DNA from: JASJHI01 sp965371355
Lineage (GTDB): Bacteria; Actinomycetota; Acidimicrobiia; Acidimicrobiales; Ilumatobacteraceae
Assembly: GCA_965371355.1 (NCBI GenBank)
Contig: CBDUYD010000083.1
Location: forward strand, 1 to 12,818
Reading direction: 5' to 3'
Length of the DNA: 12,818 nucleotides
Position 1 is the first letter of the stretch. The number at the start of each line of letters is the position of its first letter. Made by a program: the position numbers and the translations under genes. Below the pieces are notes generated by a model. That model was not told the DNA's origin, ran no database searches, and was given only the letters and a program-made list of their open reading frames with translations. Positions 1 to 6,632 of this stretch are shown piece after piece.

Positions 1-1
1 G

Positions 2-988
2 CCGGCGACGAACGATCGGCTGGCCGAAGCGGTCACGAGAATGCTCACCGAGCCACGACCGGTGATCACCATCGTTGGGCCCGCTGGTGCGGGCAAGACC
101 AGCATGCTCGCGTCCGCGGTCGACGCTTGGCGCACGGCCAACGTTCCGGTCTACGGCGTCTTACCGTCAGCATCAGCCGTCAAGCAACTCCAGCACGGCG
201 CCGGGACTCCCGCTGACACACTCCACAAACTCGTCTACGAACACTCGACCAAACAAGCCCGCTGTCGAGGAACCGCCGACACCGAATGGGAGCTCCCCAC
301 GCGATCGGTCGTCATCATCGATGAGAGCGTCATGGTCGACACCGCGCTGCTTCACCAGTACGCACAGATCGCTACAGCAAGGAAGTGGCGCACGATCCTC
401 GTGGGTGATCACCGGCAACTCGCCCCCGTCGATGCCGGCGGCATGTTCGCCGAACTCGTCAGCGATCCTGACGTGGCCACGGTCGAACTCGACACCCTCC
501 GCCGTTTCGACCACGACTGGGAGGCCGAAGCGTCGCTCGCCGGAGGCGACGCCGCCGTTCACTACGACTCCACCATCAGCCGAGCGCAGGGAGCGACGGT
601 CGACGAGGCCCACGTCATCATCGATGATCGGACCAACTCGAAGCAGCTCGACGTCGGCGCCACTCGCGGCCGTCGCGGCAACCACATCCACGCCGCGTCC
701 CCGGCCTTCGATCTCGACGAACACGGCCCGGGCGAGAGAGGGACCGAGTGGGCTCCGACAGGTGCCGTGACCGCCGCATTCGAGCGGCAACCCGACGACG
801 ACAGTGCGATCGCTCGACGTCGGCAACTTCGAGAACTCTCACCGCGGTCACCAGAGCGGCGAGCACCGGATGCGAACGAAGCTCCGATGGAGGCCGATCC
901 AGGCGACGCCGCGAACGAACGGGTGGCCGCGGCGATGCGCCGACTCCAGCGATTCGGCCGTCGACCCACGCAGATCCTCGGAAGGTAG
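2..988 (+). pseudogene. TraA/TrwC-type conjugative relaxase-helicase, C-terminal part with internal deletion
   Basis: The frame is open from base 2, so the start and any N-terminal relaxase domain lie outside the window; the ATG at 41 is internal. Counting from that ATG, the RecD-like helicase motifs are: Walker A GPAGAGKT (residues 13-20), Walker B VIIDE (91-95), motif GDHRQLAPVDAGGMF (122-136) and LRRF..DWEAEASL (153-166). The frame then jumps to the late motifs: STISRAQGATVDEAH (177-191) and GATRGRRGNH (207-216). In intact TraA-type proteins I would expect roughly 200 residues between the DWEA.ASL block and the HRAQG-like block. Here they are about ten residues apart, so the helicase core has been deleted in frame. 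The last 80 residues are a charged tail ending in RRPTQILGR. Intact relatives nick oriT and unwind plasmid or ICE DNA; this version is unlikely to be an active helicase. The family is clear, and the pseudogene status rests on the missing core. Confidence 0.75.
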
Positions 989-1035
989 TCAGACAGCGCA
1001 TGATGTGCGTGCGTTCAGCGCAGCGGCGAGGTGCG

Positions 1036-1453
1036 TCAGGCGGGGATCGTCTCGAGGGTGAGGCCCGGCGCGTCGTGGAACACGCGGTCGTTGGATACGA
1101 GCGGAATGCCGAGACGAACTGCGGTGGCGGCGATCCATCGGTCGGCGTCGTGTTGGCGCTGATGCAGTGCGTGCCCGGCGCGCGCGCTGGCCACCCGCAG
1201 TTCCGTGTATGCGTTGATGAGTTCATCTCCGGTATGGAGCATTTCGACCCCGGCGATGGGAGCATCGAGTCGGGCGAGTCGGACCGGCCCCCAGCCGCTG
1301 AGGCGAGCGCCATAGCGCAATTCAGCAACGGTCTGGAACGAGATCACCTCTGCACGCCCGGTGAGGAGTGGTTCGTAGCGGCGGGCGAGCAGCGAACTGG
1401 CTATCAGCCGGGCGCTGAATACGTCGGTGTCGACGACGACTGGTCCGCGCCAT
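1036..1453 (-). CDS. vapC: VapC-like PIN-domain toxin, start unresolved or frameshifted
   Basis: This is a PIN-domain ribonuclease of the VapC type, whose relatives cleave RNA and are neutralised by an adjacent antitoxin. Visible motifs in order are PVVVDTDVFSARL (first Asp codon at 1431-1429), SFQTVAELRYGARLSGWG (conserved Glu), HDADRWIAATA and IPLVSNDRVF, which supply the four acidic residues expected of the fold. The PIN frame continues upstream into the antitoxin's TGA at 1467-1465 with no ATG, GTG or TTG before the first catalytic Asp. The nearest ATG (1453-1451) is one frame off, and the 1036-1453 span is 3n+1 bases long, so a one-base change would restore a ~138-residue protein. The alternative in-frame GTG at 1350 would remove the first Asp. 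Either the gene is frameshifted, the assembly has an indel, or an unusual start is used. The family call is confident, the functional state is not. Confidence 0.72.
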
Positions 1454-1464
1454 CGGAGACGTCG

Positions 1465-1626
1465 TCAGCGCGCGACGGCTTCGAGGAATGCTTCGGCTTC
1501 CTCGTCGGTGAGATCCTCGATGACGTGTTCGCCATACGGTGGGTGCGGCTTGGCGCGCCGAAGGACCTCTTCGACCGGAAGCTCGAGATTCTCCGGAGGG
1601 GTGTGCTTGTGCTGCGGGGTGGCCAT
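1465..1626 (-). CDS. vapB: Small acidic antitoxin-like protein upstream of the PIN toxin
   Basis: This 53-residue protein begins MATPQHKHTP and ends in an acidic helix-like segment (DLTDEEAEAFLEAVAR). It lies directly upstream of the PIN toxin on the same strand, the usual VapBC order and spacing. I recognise no classical AbrB or RHH signature by eye, so the antitoxin role rests on position, size and charge. The frame stays open upstream to 1776, but those extra residues are Arg/Ser-rich and run antisense to the relaxase-tail remnant. I therefore prefer the ATG at 1626, preceded by GGGGATCGAG and by a TACACT -10-like hexamer at 1642-1637. The symbol vapB is used in the generic sense only. Confidence 0.55.
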   Translation of the reverse strand: MATPQHKHTPPENLELPVEEVLRRAKPHPPYGEHVIEDLTDEEAEAFLEAVAR

Positions 1627-1636
1627 CTCGATCCCC

Positions 1637-1642
1637 AGTGTA
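1637..1642 (-). promoter_or_regulatory. Possible -10 element of the toxin-antitoxin operon
   Basis: TACACT on the minus strand fits the actinobacterial TAnnnT -10 pattern and lies 10 bases before the antitoxin ATG. I see no convincing -35 box. The placement would give a very short leader. This is a weak, pattern-only call. Confidence 0.25.
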
Positions 1643-1717
1643 CGCGCACGGGGCCTACGGTCCGAGCTGCGAGATCCATCGCGCTGTGGGGACGCGGTCG
1701 AGCAAACTCCGATTGTC

Positions 1718-1795
1718 GCAGACGACCGTGTGACAGCAGCGATGCGCCGCATCGAACGACTCGTCCGTCGGCCCAATCAAGGGCTCGAGAGATAG
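1718..1795 (+). pseudogene. Remnant of a second relaxase 3' end
   Basis: The plus-strand reading here gives ADDRVTAAMRRIERLVRRPN then QGLER and a TAG stop. It aligns without gaps to the end of the relaxase fragment at 908-988 (ERVAAAMRRLQRFGRRPTQ... then TAG). About 15 of the last 27 residues are identical, and the similarity runs a few bases past the stop (TAGTCAGAC versus TAGTCGGAC). Upstream of ~1715 the similarity stops and the minus-strand antitoxin begins. This is best read as the tail of a second, diverged TraA-like gene. The toxin-antitoxin pair thus lies between two relaxase tails. Confidence 0.6.
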
Positions 1796-1953
1796 TCGGA
1801 CGATATGGGCGGAAGACGCAGCATGCGGCAAACTTCTGGCACCGATCGGAAGTGCCGATAGCCGACCGCGTGAGCCTGACGGCAGCGTCTATTGGGCCAT
1901 GGCGAGACTTGCGACGTGATCAGAGTGTTCGAGGCTGTCAATTTGGTGCAGGT

Positions 1954-2814
1954 TCAAGGCGAGTGGGGGCAGACCCTGGCTCGCTCAAGGAGAACGAAGT
2001 TGTTGATCAGCTGAGGCCACTTGACGCCGACGGCTTCGAGGGCCCTGGGGAGCAGCTCGAGGCTGATGGGTGCGGTGGCCCGTAGGACTCGCCACAGCGG
2101 CCCGCCGGTTGCGGAAGCTTCACGGCGAGCGAGCGGCGGCAGGCGTCGCAGCATCTCGGTGAGTGTGATGGCGATCTCCATGTGCGCGTAGCCCTTGTTG
2201 CGCTCGACGCTGACGACACGCAGCCCGGCGTCGGCTGCTATTGCCCGGTATTCCTGAACCGATCGATAGACCACCTGATATTCGCCGGTCCTGACCTCCA
2301 CGCCGGACCGCACACCGGACTCGCGAAGGACGATTCGGCCGTTGGGGGCCAGTTGGCCGAGGCGTTTGAGGAGTACCCCGGCGTCGGCCCGATCAAGATA
2401 CATCAGCAGCCCTCCGAGCAGCACGCCATCGAATTCGCCCTGCAACGGTGCGGTGAGGGCGTCCCCGTGCACGAGTTCGACGTTGTCGTGTCCGGCCAGG
2501 CGCCGGCGCGCTGCGGCCAGCATTCCGGTGCTCGCGTCTACGCCGACGACACGCGCGTACTGTTGAGCAAACAGCGCTGTCCACGCACCAGCGCCGCACC
2601 CGATGTCGAGCACTGCGGCGGTCGGTCCCAGCGTCGCAAACCACCGGTCGATGACGGCCTGTTCGAGCGCAAAACGGTGTTCGATGCAGTCACGCGGAAG
2701 GCCTTGGTCGTGGGCCATGTAGGAAGCCGAGTCAGCCTCGTCGGCGGCGCCCTCCCAATAGGAGCGCACGGCGTCGTAGTCGAGGTTGTCATCGGCGCCT
2801 CGCTCACCGTGCAT
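1954..2814 (-). CDS. SAM-dependent class I methyltransferase
   Basis: This 286-residue cytosolic enzyme has the Rossmann-fold SAM-binding signature VLDIGCGAGAWTALFA (68-83), followed by the motif II acidic residue in VVGVDAST (89-96), NVELVHGDAL (111-120) and the motif IV-like FDGVLLGGLLMYLD (128-141). Residues 240-279 form a less usual tail ending KWPQLINNFVLLER, which may belong to substrate recognition. The ATG at 2814 is chosen because AGGG lies 8 bases upstream; the ATG at 2856 would add 14 residues with no clear ribosome site. The gene diverges from the cytidylyltransferase-PLP fusion across a 236-base gap. Modification of a head group made by that unit is therefore an attractive but unproven role; small-molecule or quinone methylation are alternatives. 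The family is certain, the substrate unknown. Confidence 0.85.
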   Translation of the reverse strand: MHGERGADDNLDYDAVRSYWEGAADEADSASYMAHDQGLPRDCIEHRFALEQAVIDRWFATLGPTAAVLDIGCGAGAWTALFAQQYARVVGVDASTGMLAAARRRLAGHDNVELVHGDALTAPLQGEFDGVLLGGLLMYLDRADAGVLLKRLGQLAPNGRIVLRESGVRSGVEVRTGEYQVVYRSVQEYRAIAADAGLRVVSVERNKGYAHMEIAITLTEMLRRLPPLARREASATGGPLWRVLRATAPISLELLPRALEAVGVKWPQLINNFVLLERARVCPHSP

Positions 2815-3050
2815 AGAGCGGACCCTAACAACGAGATGTGCGAACCGGGTGGGCATGCATCACCACCGTTGTTGCTCTGATCAGAGGCGAAATACCCTCA
2901 ATGCTGATTGTTGGAGTAGGTTGAGTTGTGCCCTAGTCGGATGCGCGACGCGTTGTTCGTCGTTGAACCCGCCCGTGATCGGCGAATGCCCGTTGAGGAC
3001 GTTCGCCTGCAATTCTTGCGCCGGGAAGAACCAAGGCGCTGGAGAACGTT
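2815..3050. promoter_or_regulatory. Divergent intergenic region between methyltransferase and fusion gene
   Basis: No coding sequence is supported in these 236 bases. They must carry the promoters for both flanking genes because the genes point away from each other. They are less GC-rich than the flanking genes around 2880-2930, but I could not pick out a convincing -35/-10 pair or an operator palindrome. The only clear signals are the Shine-Dalgarno GGAG at 3041-3044 for the plus-strand gene and AGGG at 2826-2823 for the minus-strand gene. Confidence 0.4.
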
Positions 3051-4940
3051 GTGCTGAAGACCCTTGAGTCCGACCATGTTGGGCTCACGAATATTCAACC
3101 CGTGGGATCGCCCGCGCCCGTGCGTCGGGCTGTGATCCTCGCGGCCGGCATGGGGAGCCGGATGGGGTCTCTGACCACCTCCGTGCCCAAGTGTCTCGTC
3201 GAGGTGAATGGTGTTCCAATCTTGTTCCGGTCCCTGCGGGTTCTGGCGTCCGCGGGTGTGACCGAGGCAGTTGTGGTGGTCGGCTATGAAGCAGACCAAG
3301 TGCGGCGTCGCGTCGGCAGCACGTTCGCCGGGATACAGATCAATTACGTCAACGCTCCGCTGTTCGACCGAACGAACAACATCTGTTCGTTGTGGGATGC
3401 GCGCCGGTATCTCAATGAGGACATCCTTCTGATCGAAGGTGACGTCGTCTTCGACGTCGATGTGGTTCTCGGCCTCTACGAGCACCCAGGGTCCAGCATG
3501 GCCGTCGCTGCCGATCGCGCAGAACTCTCAGGAACCGTCGTGCGTCACGACGGTCGTGGTCTGGTGACGTCGTTCATTCTCGGTGCCGAGCGCGTCGGCC
3601 TGGTCGATGTCACGAGTGTTCACAAGACGGTCAATCTGTATCTGCTCCGTGGCGAAGAACTGCGCACCACGATCGTGCCCGAGCTGTGCCGCCAGGTCGA
3701 GAGCGGGAACGTGCAGGCGTACTACGAGACCGTCCTGCGCGACCTCGTGGCCACACGCGACCTGCCTGATCTCGTTGTCGTCGACGTGACGGAGAGCCGG
3801 TGGTACGAGATCGACGATCATCGCGATCTCGAGATGGCCGAGTTCATGTTTCTCAGCCCAGATCGGCAGTATGACCGCGTCCAGTCGTTGCACGGGTCGT
3901 ACTGGCGCTACGGCATCGTCGATCACTCATACCTCTACAACCTGCATTTCCCACCGCAGGCGATGCTCGACCACCTACATTCCGAGATGCGCGAGCTCGT
4001 CACGAACTACCCGGTCGGCCAAGCCGAGTTCGACCGACTGGTGGCCCAGTGGGTCGGGGCCCCGACGGAGAACATTGTGGCCGGCAACGGAGCCGCCGAG
4101 TTGATCAGAGTTCTCGGAGAGCACGTCATCGACAAGATGACGATCGCCGTGCCGTCGTTCAACGAGTACGAGAACGCCCTGCGACCCGATCAGCTCGACC
4201 GTGTGCCACTCGAACCGGAATCCTTCGACGTCGACCTCGTCGCGTTCGCGGAGTCGGCTCGTCGGGCGGGTTCAAACGTTGCGATTCTGGTCAGCCCGAA
4301 CAACCCGACGGCTCGGTCGGTCAGTCGTACAGACATCCTCGAGCTCGACGACTGTCTTTCTCGCCACGGGTGTCGGCTGATCGTCGATGAGTCGTTCATC
4401 GAGTTCAGTCGAGGCGGGATCGCTGAGAGTGTCGAAGACGACGTCGTCGGCCGCCCCAATCTCGCCGTCATGAAGAGCATGAGCAAAGTGTTCGGCATCG
4501 CCGGCCTGCGCCTTGGATACCTGCTCACCGACGATCGCGAGTTCGCGACATCCGTACGCCGGCACCTGCCGATCTGGAACATGAATGGCTTTGCCGAGTC
4601 TTTCTTGCGTTATCTCCAGCGGTACCGGACCGAATTCGAAGTCAGTTGTGACCTGGTGCGCGACACGTGCCAGAGCTTCTATGCCGAGCTGCTCACAGTT
4701 CCAGGCTTGGCTGCTCTGCAACCCGACGCCAACTTCGTGTTCTGCAAGATCACCACGGCTGGCCTGACCGGACCGGTCGTGGCGCGACGCCTGTACGTCA
4801 AACACGGCATCTTGATCAAGGACTGTGCCTCGAAGTCGATGCCCGAGGCCGAGCGCTACCTGCGCATCGCCTCCCGCACGACAGACGAGAACCGCCGCCT
4901 CGTCGGCGCCCTGTGCCAGATGGGGTTGGATAAGACCTGA
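3051..4940 (+). CDS. Bifunctional cytidylyltransferase / HisC-CobD-like PLP-dependent enzyme
   Basis: This is a 629-residue fusion. Residues ~25-268 are a LicC/PntC-like sugar-nucleotidyltransferase fold with AAGMGSRMGSLTTSVPKCLV (31-50), NNICSLWDARRYL (109-121), IEGDVVFD (128-135), YYETVLRDL (224-232) and WYEIDDHRDL (251-260). That pattern is typical of CTP-dependent enzymes acting on phosphocholine, phosphoethanolamine or aminoethylphosphonate. Residues ~285-629 are a fold-type I PLP enzyme with GNGAAELI (345-352), SPNNPT (415-420), VDESFIEF (445-452), SMSKVFGIAGLRLGY (476-490; Lys479 should bind PLP) and YLRIASR (603-609). DESFIEF resembles CobD-like decarboxylases as much as HisC aminotransferases. 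The GTG start has GGAG six bases upstream. The fusion implies the PLP product feeds the CTP step, for example phosphoserine or phosphothreonine to phosphoethanolamine or aminopropanol phosphate to the CDP derivative. A phosphonate substrate is the main alternative. The domains are certain, the substrates inferred. Confidence 0.88.
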   Translation: MLKTLESDHVGLTNIQPVGSPAPVRRAVILAAGMGSRMGSLTTSVPKCLVEVNGVPILFRSLRVLASAGVTEAVVVVGYEADQVRRRVGSTFAGIQINYVNAPLFDRTNNICSLWDARRYLNEDILLIEGDVVFDVDVVLGLYEHPGSSMAVAADRAELSGTVVRHDGRGLVTSFILGAERVGLVDVTSVHKTVNLYLLRGEELRTTIVPELCRQVESGNVQAYYETVLRDLVATRDLPDLVVVDVTESRWYEIDDHRDLEMAEFMFLSPDRQYDRVQSLHGSYWRYGIVDHSYLYNLHFPPQAMLDHLHSEMRELVTNYPVGQAEFDRLVAQWVGAPTENIVAGNGAAELIRVLGEHVIDKMTIAVPSFNEYENALRPDQLDRVPLEPESFDVDLVAFAESARRAGSNVAILVSPNNPTARSVSRTDILELDDCLSRHGCRLIVDESFIEFSRGGIAESVEDDVVGRPNLAVMKSMSKVFGIAGLRLGYLLTDDREFATSVRRHLPIWNMNGFAESFLRYLQRYRTEFEVSCDLVRDTCQSFYAELLTVPGLAALQPDANFVFCKITTAGLTGPVVARRLYVKHGILIKDCASKSMPEAERYLRIASRTTDENRRLVGALCQMGLDKT

Positions 4941-4987
4941 GCGCATCACCGCCGATCGGCTCGCCGAGGGAGGCGCCCCGCCCGATC

Positions 4988-5596
4988 CTGTCCCATGTAG
5001 CTGACGCTGCCAACCTGCTGACGCTCTGTGGCCTCGCGTCCAGCGTGCTTGCGATGCTGCTCGCCGTGCGAGCAGAGTACGCCGGCGCTGCGATTGCCTT
5101 GGTGGCCGCTTTCGTGTTCGACGTGGTGGACGGCCCCGTCGCCGCTCGGGCGAAGGGTCGAGGCCCTGACCAGTCGTCGTTCGGAGCCAATCTCGACTCG
5201 TTGGCTGACATGGTCTCGGCCGGAGTTGCGCTCGGCGTGGTGATCTTGGCGTACGGCGATTTCCGGCTTGCCTACTTACCCGTCGCCATCGTGATGGCGG
5301 CGGCCGCTGCTCTGCGCCTCAGTTACTTCAACGTCCACGGACTCGACCCAGGCGCTGGCACGTACACCGGTCTGCCGACCGACCTTGCCATCATCGGATT
5401 CGTGGCGCTCATGCTGCTCGACGGGCCGCTCGATCTCACTGCGTTTCGGGTCGTACTCAGCGTTGGTGCGCTGATGCTGGCTGGGCTGATGGTCAGCTCC
5501 TTGCCCATCCCCAAGCTGACCGGGCGTTCGTATATCGCTGTGATCGTCGTCGGGCTGGCCCTGGCGGCACTCCACGCGGCTCGCCTCGTTGTGTGA
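4988..5596 (+). CDS. CDP-alcohol phosphatidyltransferase family integral-membrane protein
   Basis: This protein has about six hydrophobic segments and the CDP-alcohol phosphotransferase signature. From the CTG at 4988 as residue 1 it reads DVVDGPVAAR (45-54) and FGANLDSLADMVSAG (65-79), with Asp45, Asp48, Gly49, Gly66, Asp70 and Asp74. The DSLAD.VS.GVA block and GLPTD (128-132) resemble PssA-type enzymes. The spacing differs from the usual DG-x2-AR-x8-G: three residues separate DG from AR, and 11 separate AR from Gly66. The first standard start in frame is the GTG at 5045, but that would cut away AANLLTLCGLASS, the conserved-looking first membrane segment. GAGGGAGG at 4966-4973 points to an upstream non-standard start (CTG 4988, or ATC 4985); a CTG at 4937 overlapping the previous stop is another option. 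It probably forms an operon with the fusion gene and would transfer its CDP-activated product to diacylglycerol or another alcohol at the membrane. Confidence 0.82.
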   Translation: MSHVADAANLLTLCGLASSVLAMLLAVRAEYAGAAIALVAAFVFDVVDGPVAARAKGRGPDQSSFGANLDSLADMVSAGVALGVVILAYGDFRLAYLPVAIVMAAAAALRLSYFNVHGLDPGAGTYTGLPTDLAIIGFVALMLLDGPLDLTAFRVVLSVGALMLAGLMVSSLPIPKLTGRSYIAVIVVGLALAALHAARLVV

Positions 5597-6065
5597 CTCG
5601 ACGAGGCACCGCAGCGTCGACAAAGCGAGAACGTGGAGATCGCCCAGCATTTCGCCACGCCGAATCAATCGAAGCCCGCCCCTCTGCTAGCGTCGCTTCG
5701 CGGCTCGTCCGGAAAGTAGTCGTCGGCGCGCAGGTGGTGCGCGACGGCGAGGTGGCCGGTGTTGGAGTCATGCTGATGTAGAAGGCCGACGAGCGGACGA
5801 CAGGGGACATCGGCCGATCGGGGCGCACCGGACACGATCTCCCGAGAGGAACCCGACACGATCCTGTGATCCGTGGTGCGCGACTCGACGGCAAGGGGCT
5901 TGAGCGGTCGTATGGCGCGAGACACCCGGGGTGAAATGGACGTGCCTTTCGACGGTCTGCGGTGAGCCCGAAGATGCAGCTCGAAAGGAGAAGGGGACGG
6001 CCGTATCTCCGCTTCGGGTCATCGGGTCGTGAGGACTCCAGCTTCAGCTGGACGGCGCTATGGCA

Positions 6066-6242
6066 GTGGAAGTCGGTGTCCTCGGAGATGATCACCTGTT
6101 CGCGGGCGATCGCGCGGTCGAGGATGACGTCGGCGGACGCATCTCCGAGTCCGATCTCGCGATCGGCAACGGCGTCATAACCGTGTGCACGGAGTTGGGC
6201 GGCAATGCGTGGTGAGAGGTTCGCGTCGACGAGGAACTTCAC
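6066..6242 (-). pseudogene. DUF5615 (Mut7-C/PIN-like) toxin, truncated
   Basis: From a GTG at 6242 the minus strand reads VKFLVDANLSPRIAAQLRAH, then the block DAVADREIGLGDASADVILD and REQVIISEDTDFH. This is the N-terminal half of a DUF5615 PIN-like protein, a family commonly paired with small DUF433-type antitoxins. After DTDFH (about residue 59) the expected GALLA...PSVVLLR section and the rest of the domain are absent. The frame stays open but becomes Arg/Pro/Ser-rich with no family character. I found no partner antitoxin upstream and no ribosome binding site. It is likely an inactive relic of a second toxin-antitoxin locus. Confidence 0.6.
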
Positions 6243-6362
6243 GCGGGCTGACAGTGAGAGGCTGGAGTGTGATCCTGCAGCCGCCGGGTCTGACCTTTCG
6301 GCTCGGCGCGGGTCCCCCTTGACGAGGCGGTCTTCGGCGCACAACCGCAACCAGTTCTGGAG

Positions 6363-6482
6363 ATGCGCAGCATCATCGCTGGCGGCCCCGGCCTGGTGGC
6401 GGTCGGGGGGAACAGGGTGTACGACACGTTTGGAGCCACCGAATCCGATGCGGCGGTCTGGGTAGCGACGTTCGAGCGCTGA
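6363..6482 (+). pseudogene. Scrap of a GLVAVG/DAAVW repeat (beta-propeller-like) protein
   Basis: A 39-codon plus-strand reading contains GGPGLVAVGGNRVYDTFG followed by ESDAAVWVATFER and a TGA. The pairing of 'GPGLVAVG' with 'DAAVW' about 15-20 residues later matches one blade of the sialidase/BNR-like repeats common in secreted actinobacterial proteins, which normally run on as AVW.S.DG..W. Only one repeat is visible, with no signal peptide, so I read it as a remnant rather than a small gene. This is recognition by eye from a short motif. Confidence 0.35.
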
Positions 6483-6632
6483 TCGTCGTCGACACGAACC
6501 ACCCCGCGCGGCCCTCCTGCTCGCCGATGCGCTTCGCTGCGTCGGGCCCGATGTCGCCGTCACCACGATGCCGGCTCAGACAGGGATGCGTCGAGCAGAG
6601 AGGCGATCGATATGGTGTGCTCAGGAGGAATC

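Larger units (their letters stand above)
5597..6632. other. Gene-poor stretch with decayed fragments
   Basis: About 1 kb lacks any intact gene. It holds the truncated DUF5615 toxin and the repeat-protein scrap listed separately. Around 6478-6590 the plus strand reads LIVVDTNHPA and, after a one-base shift, ALLLADALRCVGPDVAVTT. This looks like broken coding sequence, perhaps a PIN-type start, but is too damaged to assign. The region 5665-5925 holds a minus-strand frame with a protein-like stretch (HLAVAHHLRADDYFPDEP) that I cannot place in a family. I see no tRNA, no insertion-sequence ends and no direct repeats. Confidence 0.5.

Noticed and set aside
1840..1865. Short hairpins (ATCGG-AAGTG-CCGAT and GGCAC...GTGCC) after the relaxase remnant
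   Set aside because: The stems are only five base pairs with no U-tract, so they are not convincing terminators.
748..2085. 445-codon plus-strand frame
   Set aside because: It runs across the relaxase end, the toxin-antitoxin pair and the methyltransferase end. Such a span across three unrelated loci is implausible for one gene.
5493..6566. 357-codon minus-strand frame as one gene
   Set aside because: Only the ~59 codons from 6242 to 6066 resemble a family. The rest is Arg/Ser-rich and overlaps the membrane-protein gene end.
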